A stretch of 64,000 bases of DNA, from the NCBI GenBank assembly GCA_034008185.1, contig CM067083.1:123150337-123214336 (forward strand). The letters run 5' to 3'. Below the pieces are notes generated by a model. The model saw only the letters and a program-made list of their open reading frames with translations, did not search any database and was not told the origin of the DNA. The first letter of the stretch is position 1; each line of letters starts with the position of its first letter. The DNA comes from Gorsachius magnificus. Taxonomy: Eukaryota; Chordata; Aves; Pelecaniformes; Ardeidae. Both the position numbers and the translations under genes were made by a program. Shown piece by piece: positions 38,449 to 50,711 of the stretch.

Positions 38449-38902
38449 TCACCCTTCCCCTAGACTTTGCAAAATTAGATCAGCTTCCTCTCTCTGAATC
38501 AGCTTTACCTTCTGCACTAGCACAGAGTTCCACTGTGACTGGTTAGGTGGTGTGCTAGGAACTGGGGTAGAAAATGCAGAGCCAGAAATTTGGATGGTAA
38601 ATTCTACCCCACCCTTCGTTACTCGTACCTTTGGCACTTGTATTTCTTTGCAAGTTTCCCTTGCTTGCAATAGTTTGGTCCTGTTTAGGTATAACACTGG
38701 TGAAGCGCTTTGAGGCTTTCCCATAGCAGGGATGCTGTTTATTGCTTTGAGCTTTAACAACTGCTCAGTAACTCCTGTGTAAGGAAATGTGCCGTTTGCT
38801 TCCCAGTCTAAAGAAAATTCAAGTACCTGTTGGTCTGCAAAAATTATTGTCCTCTCATGAGGAGCCTGACCGCAACTGTGATTTATCACCCATCCGCCAT
38901 GT
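38449..38902 (-). other. Unassigned coding-like relic, possibly retroviral
   Basis: A frame of about 150 codons remains open on the - strand up to the point where a CR1 3' end (38903) joins it; the first 17 or so codons of the nominal frame are CR1-derived. The non-CR1 part contains four N-linked sequons (NHS, NGT, NRT, NQS) and a Pro/Ser-rich stretch, which is reminiscent of an extracellular glycoprotein such as a retroviral envelope surface subunit. I cannot match it to a named family. Further scraps with coding look lie upstream on the - strand (39390-39900 and 40588-41090), interrupted by stops. Alternative: chance open frame. Confidence 0.25.
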
Positions 38903-39274
38903 AGAATCACAGCATGGTTTAGGTTGGCAAAGCCCTTTAAGATCATCAAGCCCAACCGTTACCCTACCCCTGCCATCCCACCGCTAAACCCTGTCCCTAA
39001 GCACCGCGTCTGCCTGGCTTTTAAGTACCTCCAGGGCTGGGGACTCGACCCCTTCCCTGGGCAGCCCCTTCCAGTGCCTGACAGCCCTTTTTGGGAAGAA
39101 ATTTTTCCTAATATCTAACCTAAGCCTGCCCTGGTACAACTTGAGGCCATTTCCCCTTGTCCTATCACTCATTACCAGGGAGAAGAGACCAACCCCCACC
39201 TCACTACAGCCTCCTGTCAGGCAGTTGTAGAGGTCTCCCCTCACCTCCTCTTCTCCAGGCTGAACATCCCCAAA
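38903..39274 (-). mobile_element. CR1 3'-end fragment
   Basis: From agaatcacagcatggttta through the ORF2 C-terminal region (blocks corresponding to [20 protein letters not shown] and [19 protein letters not shown], ending in RDRV) to the FSLEKRR region. The frame is partly open (38984-39277). It is oriented opposite to the scrap at 39304. Confidence 0.92.
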
Positions 39275-39303
39275 CACATCACTTGGCCACTGTCCAAAAG
39301 GAC

Positions 39304-39376
39304 GGTGTTAGGGTAATGGTTGGACTTGATGATCTTAAAGGTCTTTTCCAACCTAAACCTTTCTATAATTCTGTGA
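39304..39376 (+). mobile_element. CR1 3'-terminal scrap, inverted relative to neighbour
   Basis: gttagggtaatggttggactt, then gatgatcttaaaggtctttt and the terminal octamer region. With the 38903 copy it forms an inverted repeat of about 75 bases separated by roughly 320 bases. Confidence 0.88.
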
Positions 39377-42300
39377 GACGTTACCAAGTTTCAGTAATTC
39401 CTGTTGCGCATTGCACAGCTCAGGGAGGCTGTCACTCATCTCTCAAACTACCCAGGCTTCAGCAGCGTGGTAGGAACCGTTGTTACGTGAGTCGCATCAG
39501 CTTTTCCGTGCCCCGGGACATTTGGGAAGCTAATCCCACCGCCTTCCACCTGCCTGCCAGAGATTTCATGACTGTCGGTAAATTCCTTAGTTACTTGAGA
39601 AGCCGTTGCTATAGAAAATGTCCTTTTATGCGTGTTTGTACTGGCTTGTCTAAATGAGTGTCAATACCGGCATCTGACTGGGCAAAAAAAACCTGTCAGT
39701 ATCTGCCTTCTGATGTTAACCTTGGCAGCAGCTTCTTGTAACTGTTGCAGGGAAGTAGCTCTGGTGGCCAAATTCTTTCAAAATTCAGATATTACCTGTT
39801 TGAATACTTAACTCTTTCATGAGATCTCTAAATCTCACCCTTTTCTATTACCAAGCTGCTGTCCGCCGGAGCCTCTCAGGACAAGATGCAAGGTCATCTG
39901 GAACCATTTTTCACTCGTAGGATGCAGTTATTAATTCCTCTCTTCTGCGTTTCTGTGCATTAGGTTTCTTTTCATAGGAGGTAAGTTTGGAAAGGGCCTT
40001 AAGGGCTCATCAAATCCATCCCCTTTTCTCTACGAGGGATCAGTTCTGCTCACATGAGTCTTGACAGATATGTTTAAAACAAAAGAAATCACTAAATGGG
40101 TGCCTCTCTTGCATGAACTCCACAAACTCTGCAGTCTGTTGTGTGCTTGACTAAACATGGGAAGGCTTTTCCAACTCTAAAAACCGCATCTTTGTCGCTA
40201 CTATTTAAGATCATTATTTCTTTACCATGGGGAGTAGAACACGGAGATAAGACTGCTGTTTTTTTCTGACCTTTGGCATTAAGGTTGCTTTAGGAATCGT
40301 AAACCCCAAATCATGCATTCCTACTTGTAACCCTGGTTAGGGTTTTAATAGCTTCTGGCATGTCAGACAGAGATGTGACTGGCATTTTTTTTCTGGTTTT
40401 TTTCAATCTTGAGTCTAAATTTTACCATCTTTCTACTTAGAGCAAGTACAACCTGGCCAGCCCTTAGTGTGAATTGGGGGAAGGCCCAGACTCTGAATCT
40501 GTAGTATGGCATATTAACCATTAACGTGACCCTAAACCAACGGATTTTTGCTATGCCTGGCCTTTCCTCTGAACATATTTTAAGGAGTTAAACAATATTA
40601 AATGGCTTTTCCAGTTTATAAAGCATGTGTGGGAAGTGGGGGAAGAGGTTGTCTTTGGGTCGGGCAGGTTGAAAGGGAAGCTTGCAGTGGCTTTGGATTA
40701 AGTTCTCTTGAGTTACTGTGTATGCCATTGCTGATATAACTTGGTCCTCCTTTTCCCTCCTCACCCACGTAAGTAAATTCCCTCCCAAACTCTGCTTCGA
40801 AGCGGATGAGCTGTTTCTCTCGAAGACAAAACCCTCTCTACGCTTCTGGAGATAGTTTGTGCCAGGGACCCTTCCCAGTCCAACCATATGGACACAAGGT
40901 CTGGCTCATTCCACACTATATAATCATCCAGTACCATTCCACCAGGCATTCAGCTCCCAGACATGCCCATATTCCTTCAGGGGATGGGTAACAGATACCC
41001 TCAGCTTCATCTTGGAAAGCAGTGATGCCACAAGGCTGCCTCGTGCGATGTTGGGTGGGCTTCGCAGCTTGCAGAGGACTCTCCTCCGGTAGTTAATACT
41101 GTTACTAATTTAAAGCTAGCTTGAATACACATAGACGAAAAGCGTAACGAGAATTCCCAAAGCGGCATCCTATGGTGAACTCCTTCTGAACCAAAGCAGA
41201 GAGATAAATCAAAGTTTGTGCTTTTTAACTACTACAGACGTGCAGTACACGCGGGCAAGACTATTAGAGAAAGGAGAATATGGTCTCTCTCCAGAGAATC
41301 GAATCTGTCCTAGCGACTCCAGGCATAACAGGATATACAAATGATTCTATTTCGTTGCTTTGTTTTAATGTTGATTTGTTTGTAGTCTGCCCAAGATACT
41401 AATTGGTGTTTTACAAGTATAAAGATAAAGGTGTCTGCCCTGAAGAAGTCATTAACGAAAAACACTACTGTAACAGTGTTAATGCACAGTCAAATTTTCT
41501 GCCTAATGAACCAATCATTTTGATAAAATCTCTACCTCCTGGTGAATTCTCTGCTTTGATTTTCCCCTCGACTCCCATCTTCTTTTACACCTCACTTTGT
41601 ATTCTTTTTTGCTCTGCTTTAAATTTGGGGGGCAGTTTGCACTTTAATCGACATTTTACAGTGTAGCTCCTTGAAAGGAAGTGAATCACCGCTTTCATTA
41701 GGCACAAACAAAGTTGGTCTGATGTTGCAACTCTAAGGATACTTAAGCTGAGAAATTGGAAGACCCTGGCCTGGCACAGGATTTTAAGAGGAATGGTGGT
41801 ACGATATTAGTTTTTAATCCCTTCAACATGCTGTGGTTGATAACAGGTTGTAACATGGATGTTAGTGCCTGCATTTGCAATGCTCGTATCCAGAATAATA
41901 ATTGAACAATTCCTCCTCTTTAGGGAAGTGTTGGCTTCTTACCACCTATGACTTAGCATGGATTCCTTTTTTCTTCAAGAGGTGTTGATTGCTGCAAAAA
42001 TAGTCGTGTTAATGGTTGCCATCTGCACCTTACCCTCACCACTTCCATTTGTATGTTATTGCCCTTTTTCCAGAGGTGATTTCCTCTGCAGCAGAGGTGG
42101 TGGAACAGACTCTGCGACTGCTTCTCATCTGTTTTCAGCACAAAACCAGCCAGCTACCCTAAATCGTCCTTAGGGTGGTTTATGCTGTCATTGTTTTCCT
42201 ATTTCTCACTGAGCCCCACTCCCACCTTAAATCGACACCCACTCTTCAGCACAAATCATGTTCTCATGGAGGAGGTATGTCTGAGAACACAGTTTAAAGG

Positions 42301-42452
42301 TAATATGAATGTGCATTAATGGTAAGCAGTGCTGGCACACTTTACTGTTGGGGACTTTAGACTTCTTTCATCAGCATTACATGGATTTTCTTTTTCACCT
42401 GGATCTGTGTGGTATGCTGCTTTCAAAGTTGCCCGGCTACACACATATACCA
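39377..42452. other. Intronic stretch; possible retroviral scraps on the - strand
   Basis: No intact gene. On the - strand 40588-41090 contains overlapping open frames of 99 and 62 codons, and 39390-39900 contains short coding-looking segments. These may belong with the relic at 38449. A faint CR1-like tail is possible at 39975-40022. Confidence 0.4.
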
Positions 42453-42603
42453 CCTCCTGAAAGGAGGCTGTACCGAGGTGGGTGTTGGTCTCTTCTCCCA
42501 GGTTAATGGGCGATGGGATGAGGGGAAACGGCCTCAAGTTGTGCCAGGGCAGGGTTAGGCTGGACATTAGGAAAAATTTCTTCACTGAAAGGGTTGTTAA
42601 GCA
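42453..42603 (+). mobile_element. CR1 internal fragment, 3' part missing
   Basis: Blocks tcctgaaaggaggctgtac, cggcctcaagttgtgccag and aggaaaaatttcttcactga belong to CR1 ORF2. The similarity stops abruptly at 42603, where the non-CR1 module of the composite copy begins, and does not resume after that copy ends. Confidence 0.85.
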
Positions 42604-43229
42604 TTCCAACTCCTTTTAACTTCAACTCCTCAGCCTGATTTTGTTGGCAATTTTGGAAATTGTGGTGTGGACAAACACAGCTCCTCCAAAGCCCAATCTT
42701 CAGGCCTCCCACCAGTTGCAGCACGATTGCTCTTTCCCTTTTACGTGATCATCAGTTCTTTGGAGCAGGGGTGTTTCTGCCTTTTATCTTGTATAATACA
42801 TTGCTTTTCAGAGGCTGCAGCAGCACAGTACACATTTGTGTATCTTTGTTTAGCCTGGAGAAAAGGAGGCTGAGGGGGGACCTTATCACCCTCTACAACT
42901 GCCTGAAAGGAGGCTGTAGTGAGGTGGGTGTTGGTCTCTTCTCCCAGGGAAGGGGCGATGGGACGAGGGGCAACGGCCTCAAGTTGTGCCAGGGCAGGGT
43001 GAGGTTGGCCATGGGGAACAATTCCTTCCCCAAAGGGCTGTCAGGCACTGGAAGGGGCTGCCCAGGGAAGGGGTCGAGTCCCCAGCCCTGGGGGGATTTA
43101 ACAGCCGGGCAGGGCGGTGCTGAGGGCCAGGGTTTGGGGGTGGGATGGCAGGGGTAGGGGAATGGTTGGGTTTGATGATCTTAAAGGGCTTTCCCAACCT
43201 AAACGATTCTGTGATTCTGTTCTATGATT
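42604..43229 (+). mobile_element. Composite CR1 copy A: 250-bp module plus CR1 3' end
   Basis: Bases 42604-42850 are a non-CR1 module (ttccaactccttttaac at its start), followed from 42851 (tagcctggagaaaaggagg) by a CR1 3' end to attctgtgattctg at about 43229. The whole 626-base unit recurs at 53292-53915 with roughly 96% identity by eye. Distinctive shared CR1 variants (gaggttggcc, acaattccttccccaaagg) show that both derive from one source. The module lacks any tRNA, 5S or 7SL promoter box I can recognise. Confidence 0.9.
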
Positions 43230-45027
43230 TTAGATGCACAGAGCTGTCAGTAGCAGGCTGGATGGACTGCTGAAATATGTCCTGACTTTCTAATTTTTAT
43301 ACTGTGTAATGTTAGGTTATCTTTCACCCAAGTCCAATCCTTTGTATTTATCAACACTGAATTTCTTCTGCTATCATTTTAACTACTTGAAGTGCTACCT
43401 CATTTTAAGCCTGGTGTCCAGGTCAATTAAGCATATATTATTCTGTTTGCCTATTCCATCCTCTCTCACTGATTTCAACCACATTACATAGGCAGACAGC
43501 AGCCTTACAAATACCAAGTTCCTACTCTTTGTGAAAATAAATGGTCGCATAAAGAGGAAAGACAAATTGTTTTCCCAGCTGGGCTCAACTGTATTATTAG
43601 ACATCAGAGAATCCACACAGAGGAAAGCCGTTATGATGCTGTAACCACAGGAACAGCTTCTATCAGAACTTATGCTTCATTAGATACGGAGTCATCCAGC
43701 CACCAGATGCAAAGCCACAGGAAGCCAAGTTGCTTTGCGTAGACTCAACTGCAACTATCCTATTTGAGATGAAAAACGTAGCTCAGGTCTTGGAGTAGCC
43801 GTGACCTTGATCTGTGCTTGGAATGACTTCTTTAAAAGCACCGTGGCTCCACCCCCGTGCTTTTCTTATGGCATTAAGTGTGGGGTAATGAAGGAAATAA
43901 ATAAAACTGAGCTGGCATTGCTGAGTCACTGCTGAGATTGGAGGGACTGGAGACAGCTGCTTTGCCTTTGCGCACCTGTAGGCAGCAGAGTATTCGGAGG
44001 AAACGGGACACGGAACAAATCGGTCCTTCCTTTAATCTGAATCTTCCTCCTGGGTCTTCTCTTCGCTTTGCTGCTTATTCCCGGAGCAGTTTGCTGTTAA
44101 GCTGTGTCAAGCATCCCCTTCCCACTCCTTTTTCAAAGCTCCTGTGCCAGGAGATGTTTCGGTTTGGAATACGCACGCTGCCTGCGGGACTGCCTACCTG
44201 GCAATTACTTTTATTGTTTTGTACCCACTCACGGCTTTAACCTGCAAGTCCCTTGAGGCACGGGTTATGTGTTTTGTGTGGTTCACTGGGCAACCATAGA
44301 GCACTTCACTCCCCTTAGTGCATTACATAAAATTTTAATAATAAAATCCTAGGAAATCTATTTGAAATTATATTTGGAATTATTATAGGCACAGGGATTT
44401 TCTCGTTGTTTTTTACATTACCGCTAAATCTTTATGTAGTACCATAAAGTTAATACTCAGCATAATGAAAGACGTGTGTGTCTCTAAACTCACCCAGTTC
44501 AAAATTATAGAAGCAACCATCAACAACAACAAAAAAAAAAGGTGAGGAGGAAGGGCAGCAGTAAAGGAGGAGCTGAAATGAAGGCTATGGTTTGCAAGGT
44601 GCAGAAGTGGAAGGGAGGCAAGAAGAGCAGAGCAGGAACACATAGGTCAGCTGTGGAAAGCAAGCCAAAGGAAACAAAGTCTGAGGAGGAGTTTGGAGGT
44701 GGAAAGGGAAGCTCTTTGCTCCTGGGGAGGAAAGTAATGTAAACCCAAGAGCAGCCTGGACAGGTATGGATGTGAAACGCAAATAAACTGAATGTTTTCA
44801 CCATTAATGCTTGGGAGATCAGAGCTGGATTGCCTATGAGCAGAAGAGCTGAGATAAGACCCCAACTGTGAGGGTATAAACTGTCTCAGTGTCATATGGC
44901 TATCTGTCAGTTTTGGAGCACAAGACCTGTCTTCTTCTCTTGGATTTCTTTGGCGTTGAAGCAAGCCTTGGTAGTGGAGATATTGTACATGCTGATCTAA
45001 GCTATTCTCTCCTCAGATGGTTTGCTT
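43230..45027. other. Intronic stretch; one possible ancient repeat
   Basis: No gene. Bases 44241-44345 (cctgcaagtcccttgaggc ... gtgcattacataaaattttaa) resemble an old amniote interspersed repeat. The (CAA)n/A run at 44521-44540 is simple sequence. Confidence 0.5.
44241..44345 (+). repeat. Possible ancient interspersed repeat fragment
   Basis: The order caagtcccttgaggcacggg, ttttgtgtggttcactgggc and ttagtgcattacataaa resembles the 3' portion of an old amniote repeat family that I recall only loosely. A similar phrase occurs at 51918-51975. No family name is claimed. Confidence 0.35.
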
Positions 45028-45260
45028 GCTGGATATAAAGAAGATATAAGGAAGAAATTCTTTACAATGAGGGTAGTGAAACACTGGCAGGGGTTGCCCA
45101 GAGAGGGGGTGGAGGCCCCATCCCTGGGAACATTCAAGGTCAGGTTGGCCGGGGCTGTGAGCAACCTGATGTGGTTCAAGGTGTCCCTGCTCCTGCAGGG
45201 GGGTTGGGCTGGGTGACCTCTAGGGGTCCCTTCCAACCCAAAACATTCTATGATTCTATG
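45028..45260 (+). mobile_element. CR1 3'-end fragment, GGWAG-type subfamily
   Basis: Encodes RKKFFTMRVVKHWQGLPREG through FKVSLLLQGGWAG and a stop, then cattctatgattctatg. It is closely similar to the 24004 and 55522 copies. Truncated just upstream of the RKKFF block. Confidence 0.92.
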
Positions 45261-45682
45261 CTTGCATAGGTTAAAACAGATGAGTTGTTTTGCAGGTTGA
45301 TGGAGCAAAAGTTCTCCCAAAGACTGCGGATTTCACAAACTGACCATGAAAAGCCAGCATCTTTCTTACAGGTCACAGCATATGGGCTGCACAGGTCATG
45401 CTGGCACTTGTAGTCTCCAGGGATTACCCATTAAAGTAGGGCCAACTGCTTGAGGACAAGTTTTCCAACTACCTTGTGGCTGGAGTAGTCTGTTCACTGT
45501 CATGTTCTCAGTAGGGGCCACCTTAATCTGGTGTTTCAAGACAAGATCAGCTATTGCTGGATCTAAAATCAGTATTTCAGAGTCTGGTCACCATTGCTAA
45601 CATAGCCAAGGATGAGAAATGTGGAGATGTAATCACATACTTTCTCCCTCTTTGTTCCTGAACATTATTCCTCCTCTGTACA
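45261..45682. other. Intronic spacer between two CR1 pieces
   Basis: About 420 bases of unique-looking sequence; nothing recognised. Confidence 0.6.
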
Positions 45683-45930
45683 TGGCCTCAAGTTGCACCA
45701 GGGCAGGTTTAGGTTGGACATCAGGAAAAATTTCTTCCCCGAAAGGGTTGTCAAGCCCTGGAAAGGGCTGCCCAGGGAAGGGGTCGAGTCCCCATCCCTG
45801 GGAGTATTTAAAAGCCAGGCAGACGAGGTGCTTAGGGACAGGGTTTAGTGGTGGGATGGCAGGGGTAGGGGAATGGTTGGACTAGGAGATCTTAAAGGTC
45901 TTTTCCAACCTAAATGATTCTATGATTCTA
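45683..45930 (+). mobile_element. CR1 3'-end fragment
   Basis: ggcctcaagttgcaccaggg through aaggggtcgagtccccatcc to taaatgattctatgattcta. It belongs to the same broad subfamily as the 2.3-kb element. The frame is broken by several differences. Confidence 0.92.
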
Positions 45931-48327
45931 CATTGCAAATGCCATCTTTCTTCATCCCAGTAACAGCTCCAAACTGATCTTTTCTCCTTTTCTTCTCTTC
46001 TTTCACCCTTCTTTATGCTTCCTTAGCTCCCCTGGTCCTCATGAAGTGGAAAGTCTGCTTCAGGCTTATTAGAAACCTTTGTCTAATTGCTTTGGCACTG
46101 TAACAGTCAGACTTATTTTTCAGTATCAAGGGGCTAGAGACAGCATTGAAGGGATACCCAGGACTCTACACTCTCTGGCAAGTGTGCAAGAGTCTGAAAT
46201 ACCTGTCCTACAGCAGGAAGCCTCAGGAATGGGAAATATTTTGTTTCCTGCTGAAATAAGAGGGAGTTTTTAGGCTTTCCCTGTTAGGACAGCACCAATT
46301 GCTTTGGTTCCCTGCTAGCTGTTGTGGAGTACGGGGATAAATACCCAAGAACAGAGGTTCTGTCCTTGCCTCCTCAAGCAGTTTTTTCATAGTCAATGAT
46401 GTCACTTCCAAAGTTTGTGTTGCATCTTGCTCATGGTTACAGTCATCCTGTCTTTCCTTCCTTTGATACTCTTGTTGCCAAAGTTAATTTAGAACCAAAT
46501 TACAAGCCTTTCACCTTGAATTCTGAAATTTATTAACTACAGTACTTACTACTGGTAATGTTAATGGACATGGAAAAAGAGCGAAGCCTGTAAATCCAAA
46601 TAAAGTCAGAACACCTTACGTCTTCCTTAAAGCACAGCGTTCACCTTTGCTTTTGGGCTGCTTGGAGTATAATATGTGCCTCCAGGAACTTGGAAGCCAA
46701 TGCTGCAAGTGAGTACAGAACAATACAAGTCTCTGCAGAAATGCTGCTCGGATACCTTCGCTTTTTTGGCCTATATTTCTTGGTGGTTATTATTTGTTAA
46801 TTATGTTATATAGTGCTCACATGTGGGCTAATTACTTCCCCAGAGAGCTTACAATGAAATGATGGACAGAACAAGGGCAGGATGTTACACCTATCAGAGA
46901 GCAAAAGGGTAGGGTAGGACGCAGGCAACACAGTTAAACGCGTCTGAAAATGGAGCAGCATTATAAAGCACGGCCTCGAAGAGTTGGGTTGGTTGGGGGG
47001 GGGGGAGAGGATGGGTGCTAATTTGAATTGATCTGAGCAGTTGACTTGTTGGAATAGTTGTGCAAGGAAGCGCCAAAACTGCAGGCAGCAATGAAGAAAA
47101 AATGCAGAAATTTATGAAAGAAGGCTGCAGGGAGATGGTACCTGGCTTAGTTATAGTTGCAGGGCTGTACTGTGTGAATTCTTGAAAACAAGAATAAGAT
47201 CCATGTGAACTGTAGGCACACTTCATGAGTGATACACCTTGAAAAATAAACCCCTTTCCTCAGGCCCTTATAAATGGGAGAGAAGAAAAAAATGTGCGTA
47301 CGCATCCATGCAGTTGTATTTCAGATTTCAGTTCTCTTTCTTGCTGTTTGTCTTGTTTTTCTGCATCTGTCTTCTGGTTTGCACGCTTTCAGGCAAGAGG
47401 GCTCTGCTGGTATTTATGGTTTCTGCTGCTCAAAATCATAAAGTTCTGATTCATTTTCCTGTGCTGCGAATACTTCTTCACACCTGCTTAGAGAAAAGGA
47501 ACCAAGTCACGACGAAGGCTCACTTAACAAATAAGTGACTAAAAAGTGACACAAGGTATTTCTCAGCAGCTCCTCGGCCACTGCTTGAGCTGAAAAACAG
47601 GAAATGTCTGCACCCGTGCACAGATTTCTGACTTGGTGTTGATACGCGGATCGGCGCTTTAGCATATTACCCTCTCAGAGCGAAGAAGCGGAAGAGTTTC
47701 AAGTGTGTATTTTCCTTTTGAGAAGCATTTTCTAAGGGGAAGGGGAAAGGAGTGAAGGTTTGGCTGTTTAAATTACCTGTTTCAAATGCTTCTAGAAGCA
47801 CTTTATTTATACACAGATATGCTTTTCTACATTTATTATTAGAAAAGAGATAGAAGTTTCACATAGGCAGGTGTTATTCAAAGTACATGGAGTTTCCTCC
47901 GTCAGAAGCCAAGCTGTGATGCTGACTGTGTTTGCTCTCAGAATTGCTACCAGAACTCCTTCCTCTCCTCTGGGTACTTCCAATGGTTTTTATTGCATCC
48001 TTTCTCTCAGTGGCTTATCTCAGCATCTTAAATCTTCAGAGCCCTTGTTAATACCCTTGCTCGTATTCGCAATTTGGCTGGCCAAGCCCACTTGTTACTT
48101 CTCCTGTAGTCCATTCAGTTTCTTCTGTATCTGTGGGGTATAGGAAGAAATCCTGAACTGCAGAATCAAGAAGGGTTCAGTCTTCTGAATCCTGATTAGA
48201 AAGGATTAACAGCAGCTGCCTATTCCATACACATTATAAAGGGATAATGAAAAGTGCCCAGGGAATGACATGACAGTAGTAAACTCCTATGTGAAGACGA
48301 CTTCCTTGCTGTACAAAAAAAGATATG
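45931..48327. other. Intronic stretch without gene
   Basis: A G11 run lies at 46995-47005. Nothing else stands out; no exon or transposon recognised. Confidence 0.6.
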
Positions 48328-48796
48328 GGCAGGCTGGAGGAGGGGTCCAGAGCAGGGCCACCAAGATGATCCAAGGCCTGGGAAGCCTCTCTTAGCTGTA
48401 TGAGGACAGGCTGAGAGAGCTGAGTTTGTTCAGCCTTGAGCAAAGGAAGCTCAGAGGGGATCTCATCACCACGTACCAAGTACTTAAAGGGTGGCTACAA
48501 AGAAGATGGAGACTCCCTTGTCACAAGGATTTACATGGAAAAGACGAGGGGGAATGGGTCCAAGTTAATCCTGAGGATTCCAATTGGACATGAGAGGGAA
48601 GTTTTTCACTATGAGAACAGTCAAACATTGGAATAATCATCCCCAGGGATGTGGTTGACTCCACCACATTGGACACTTTCAAGATGCAGCTGGACAGGGT
48701 GCTGGGCCATCTTATCTACAGTGTGCTCTTGCCTAGAAAGGTTGGACCAGATGGTCCTGAAGGTCCCTTCCGACCTGGGATTCTATGATTCCATGA
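48328..48796 (+). mobile_element. CR1 3'-end fragment, older subfamily
   Basis: Begins ggcaggctggaggaggggtc, passes through the agtttgttcagccttgagc block (FSLE region) and the [16 protein letters not shown] block, and ends attctatgattccatgac. Several frame breaks. Its tail matches the scrap at 35400-35474. Confidence 0.92.
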
Positions 48797-50543
48797 CTTG
48801 GATTGCTTCTGAGTGTGCCTTGCAGTACTACTGCCACTTGAACAATACCTATGCTACTGGGATGACTGTCCTGGACATTCGAAGGCATTGACATTGAGAG
48901 TATGGGTACAGGACAAAAAGACCAGTCTGCACTGATTGGATTATAGTCCTGCCCACTCCTTTAAAACACTGTATTTGGGAGTCTCTTGATTTGATTATAC
49001 TGGGGGGATATCGTGGAACAGAGAAAAATGGTGATGTGTCTGTTCACCATCAAGCATCAGAGCCGCGTGGCGCTGTCAGGTGAGGGGAACAGCGGGGTTA
49101 TTTCAGTACTTGCATAGTGCCTTGCCCATCTCTGATGCCTCTTTGAAGGATCTCAAAGCTCTTTACAAATACTTCATGAAACCCTCAGCTCCTCTGCGAG
49201 TTTCATATAGTTGATAGGGCATGTTTTGTGCTTTGGTAGCCTGTGCCAGAGCTGGAGGGAATAACAACTTCTCCAGGGTTTCCCACCAGCTGGGAAGAGA
49301 ACTTGGGAAATGTGACCTTCCCAGTCCTGTGCTCGCTTTGCCGGACCCTACTTCCTCTGTTATTCAAGGTGAGAACAGAACGGTTAGAACTGATTTAGGT
49401 GGTTCTGGGAAGATGAAGTCACTATGTTTGGATCTCTGTATCGTGCCAATAGAGAGATCCTAGGGGAAATCTCTTCCTTTAGTTTTGTTTATATTCAATC
49501 TAACGCACAGATGTAATTTGCAAGGAAATGCAAAGGAAAAGAGGTTTTGCTGGCCTCAGCAGTGTAGCTAGAGTGAAATGAGATGTCACAGGGATATCGA
49601 AGTGTCTCTCCTTCAAGATATGAAAAGGATTTTTCTCCTCTGCAGTGTGCTGATTTTTTAACTCTTTCCCTATGTGCCTTCAGCCTTCCGCACCCCTCGT
49701 GCGTTACCTCTGCGCGTATTCTCCCTCAGCCCTTCGCAGGCAGCCTTCTGCTCGTGGATCTTACTCGCTGCCTTTGTTTGCTAAAACTTAATGCTTTATT
49801 TTTTTTCCTGAAAAGTGTAAGAACAGTAGGAGGAAGTTTGTGTGCTCTGTGCGACACGGGTTCAGGGTTCCCAAGCTGACATTAGAAATACAGGTGTTGT
49901 CACTGCTGGTATTGTAACTGTTAGTACCGTCGGACTGACCAGGATCTGATAATGACAGCTGGAATGAATCCCCATGACTATCATTGTAATCAAGTCTCTG
50001 GCCAAAATTTAATCCGTTGCACTTTTGCAACCCTTTTGCTTCCCGTTATGCTGTTGTTTTCTGGCTGAAGGCAAAACCCGGCTGAGCATTGCAGCTTCTT
50101 GTACGGCTCCCGTTTCGTTGATGGAAACAGGCTGGGATCCAGTACGTCGTACGACAGTAAAAATGTATTGTTTATACGACAAGCAAATGGCATTTTGGAT
50201 ACCTAGAGATTACATTCGGCAAGAGAGATGGTGGCTTTCTATTTTAGCAGTAGTAATGTGTGAATTATAAAAATAAATGAAAACGGTAAAATGGGCCGCT
50301 TGCTGAGGGATGAGCTTTTGGCAAAAATGTAGAATAGAATTATAAGACAGCCTGGGAGAATTTGAATGCAGTTTTAATAAAAACACAGCACCGCAGAATT
50401 TCAAACTAAAACAAAAAATGGAGTCAGCGGATACAATGTAAATGTGCTTGAAAACCACGCACCTAGAGATTTATGTAGATTTTATAGTAGAATGAAGCAG
50501 GTGCTGTTATCTGGTAATAAAAGCTCCTCGCCAGGATACGGTG
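48797..50543. other. Intronic stretch; one possible SINE-like scrap
   Basis: No gene. Bases 49105-49200 contain a ggatctcaaagctctttacaa phrase typical of ancient amniote SINE-type repeats. Remainder unassigned. Confidence 0.5.
49105..49200 (+). repeat. Possible ancient SINE-like fragment
   Basis: The phrase gcatagtgccttgcccatct with ggatctcaaagctctttacaa and the ctcctctgcgag ending recall old amniote MIR/CORE-type SINEs. The match is from memory and short. Confidence 0.35.
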
Positions 50544-50711
50544 CCACATTGGAACAGGTATCCGGAAAGATTGCGGAACCTCCGTCCTTGGAGGTTTCCA
50601 TGACCCCGCTAGAAAAAGCTGACCTGGTCTCGCATTGGCGCTAGTCCTGCTCCAGGCCAGAGGCTGGACTAACGGCTTCCAGAGGTCACTTCCAATCAAT
50701 GATTCTGTGAA
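50544..50711 (+). mobile_element. Old CR1 3'-end fragment
   Basis: gccacattggaacaggtatc, then cctccgtccttggaggtttc and gaggtcacttccaatcaatg before gattctgtga match a diverged CR1 end. Intermediate indels show that it is old. Confidence 0.8.

Noticed and set aside
39157..39657. 166-codon + strand frame
   Set aside because: Composite of antisense CR1, a sense CR1 tail and unique intron; no single origin or family.
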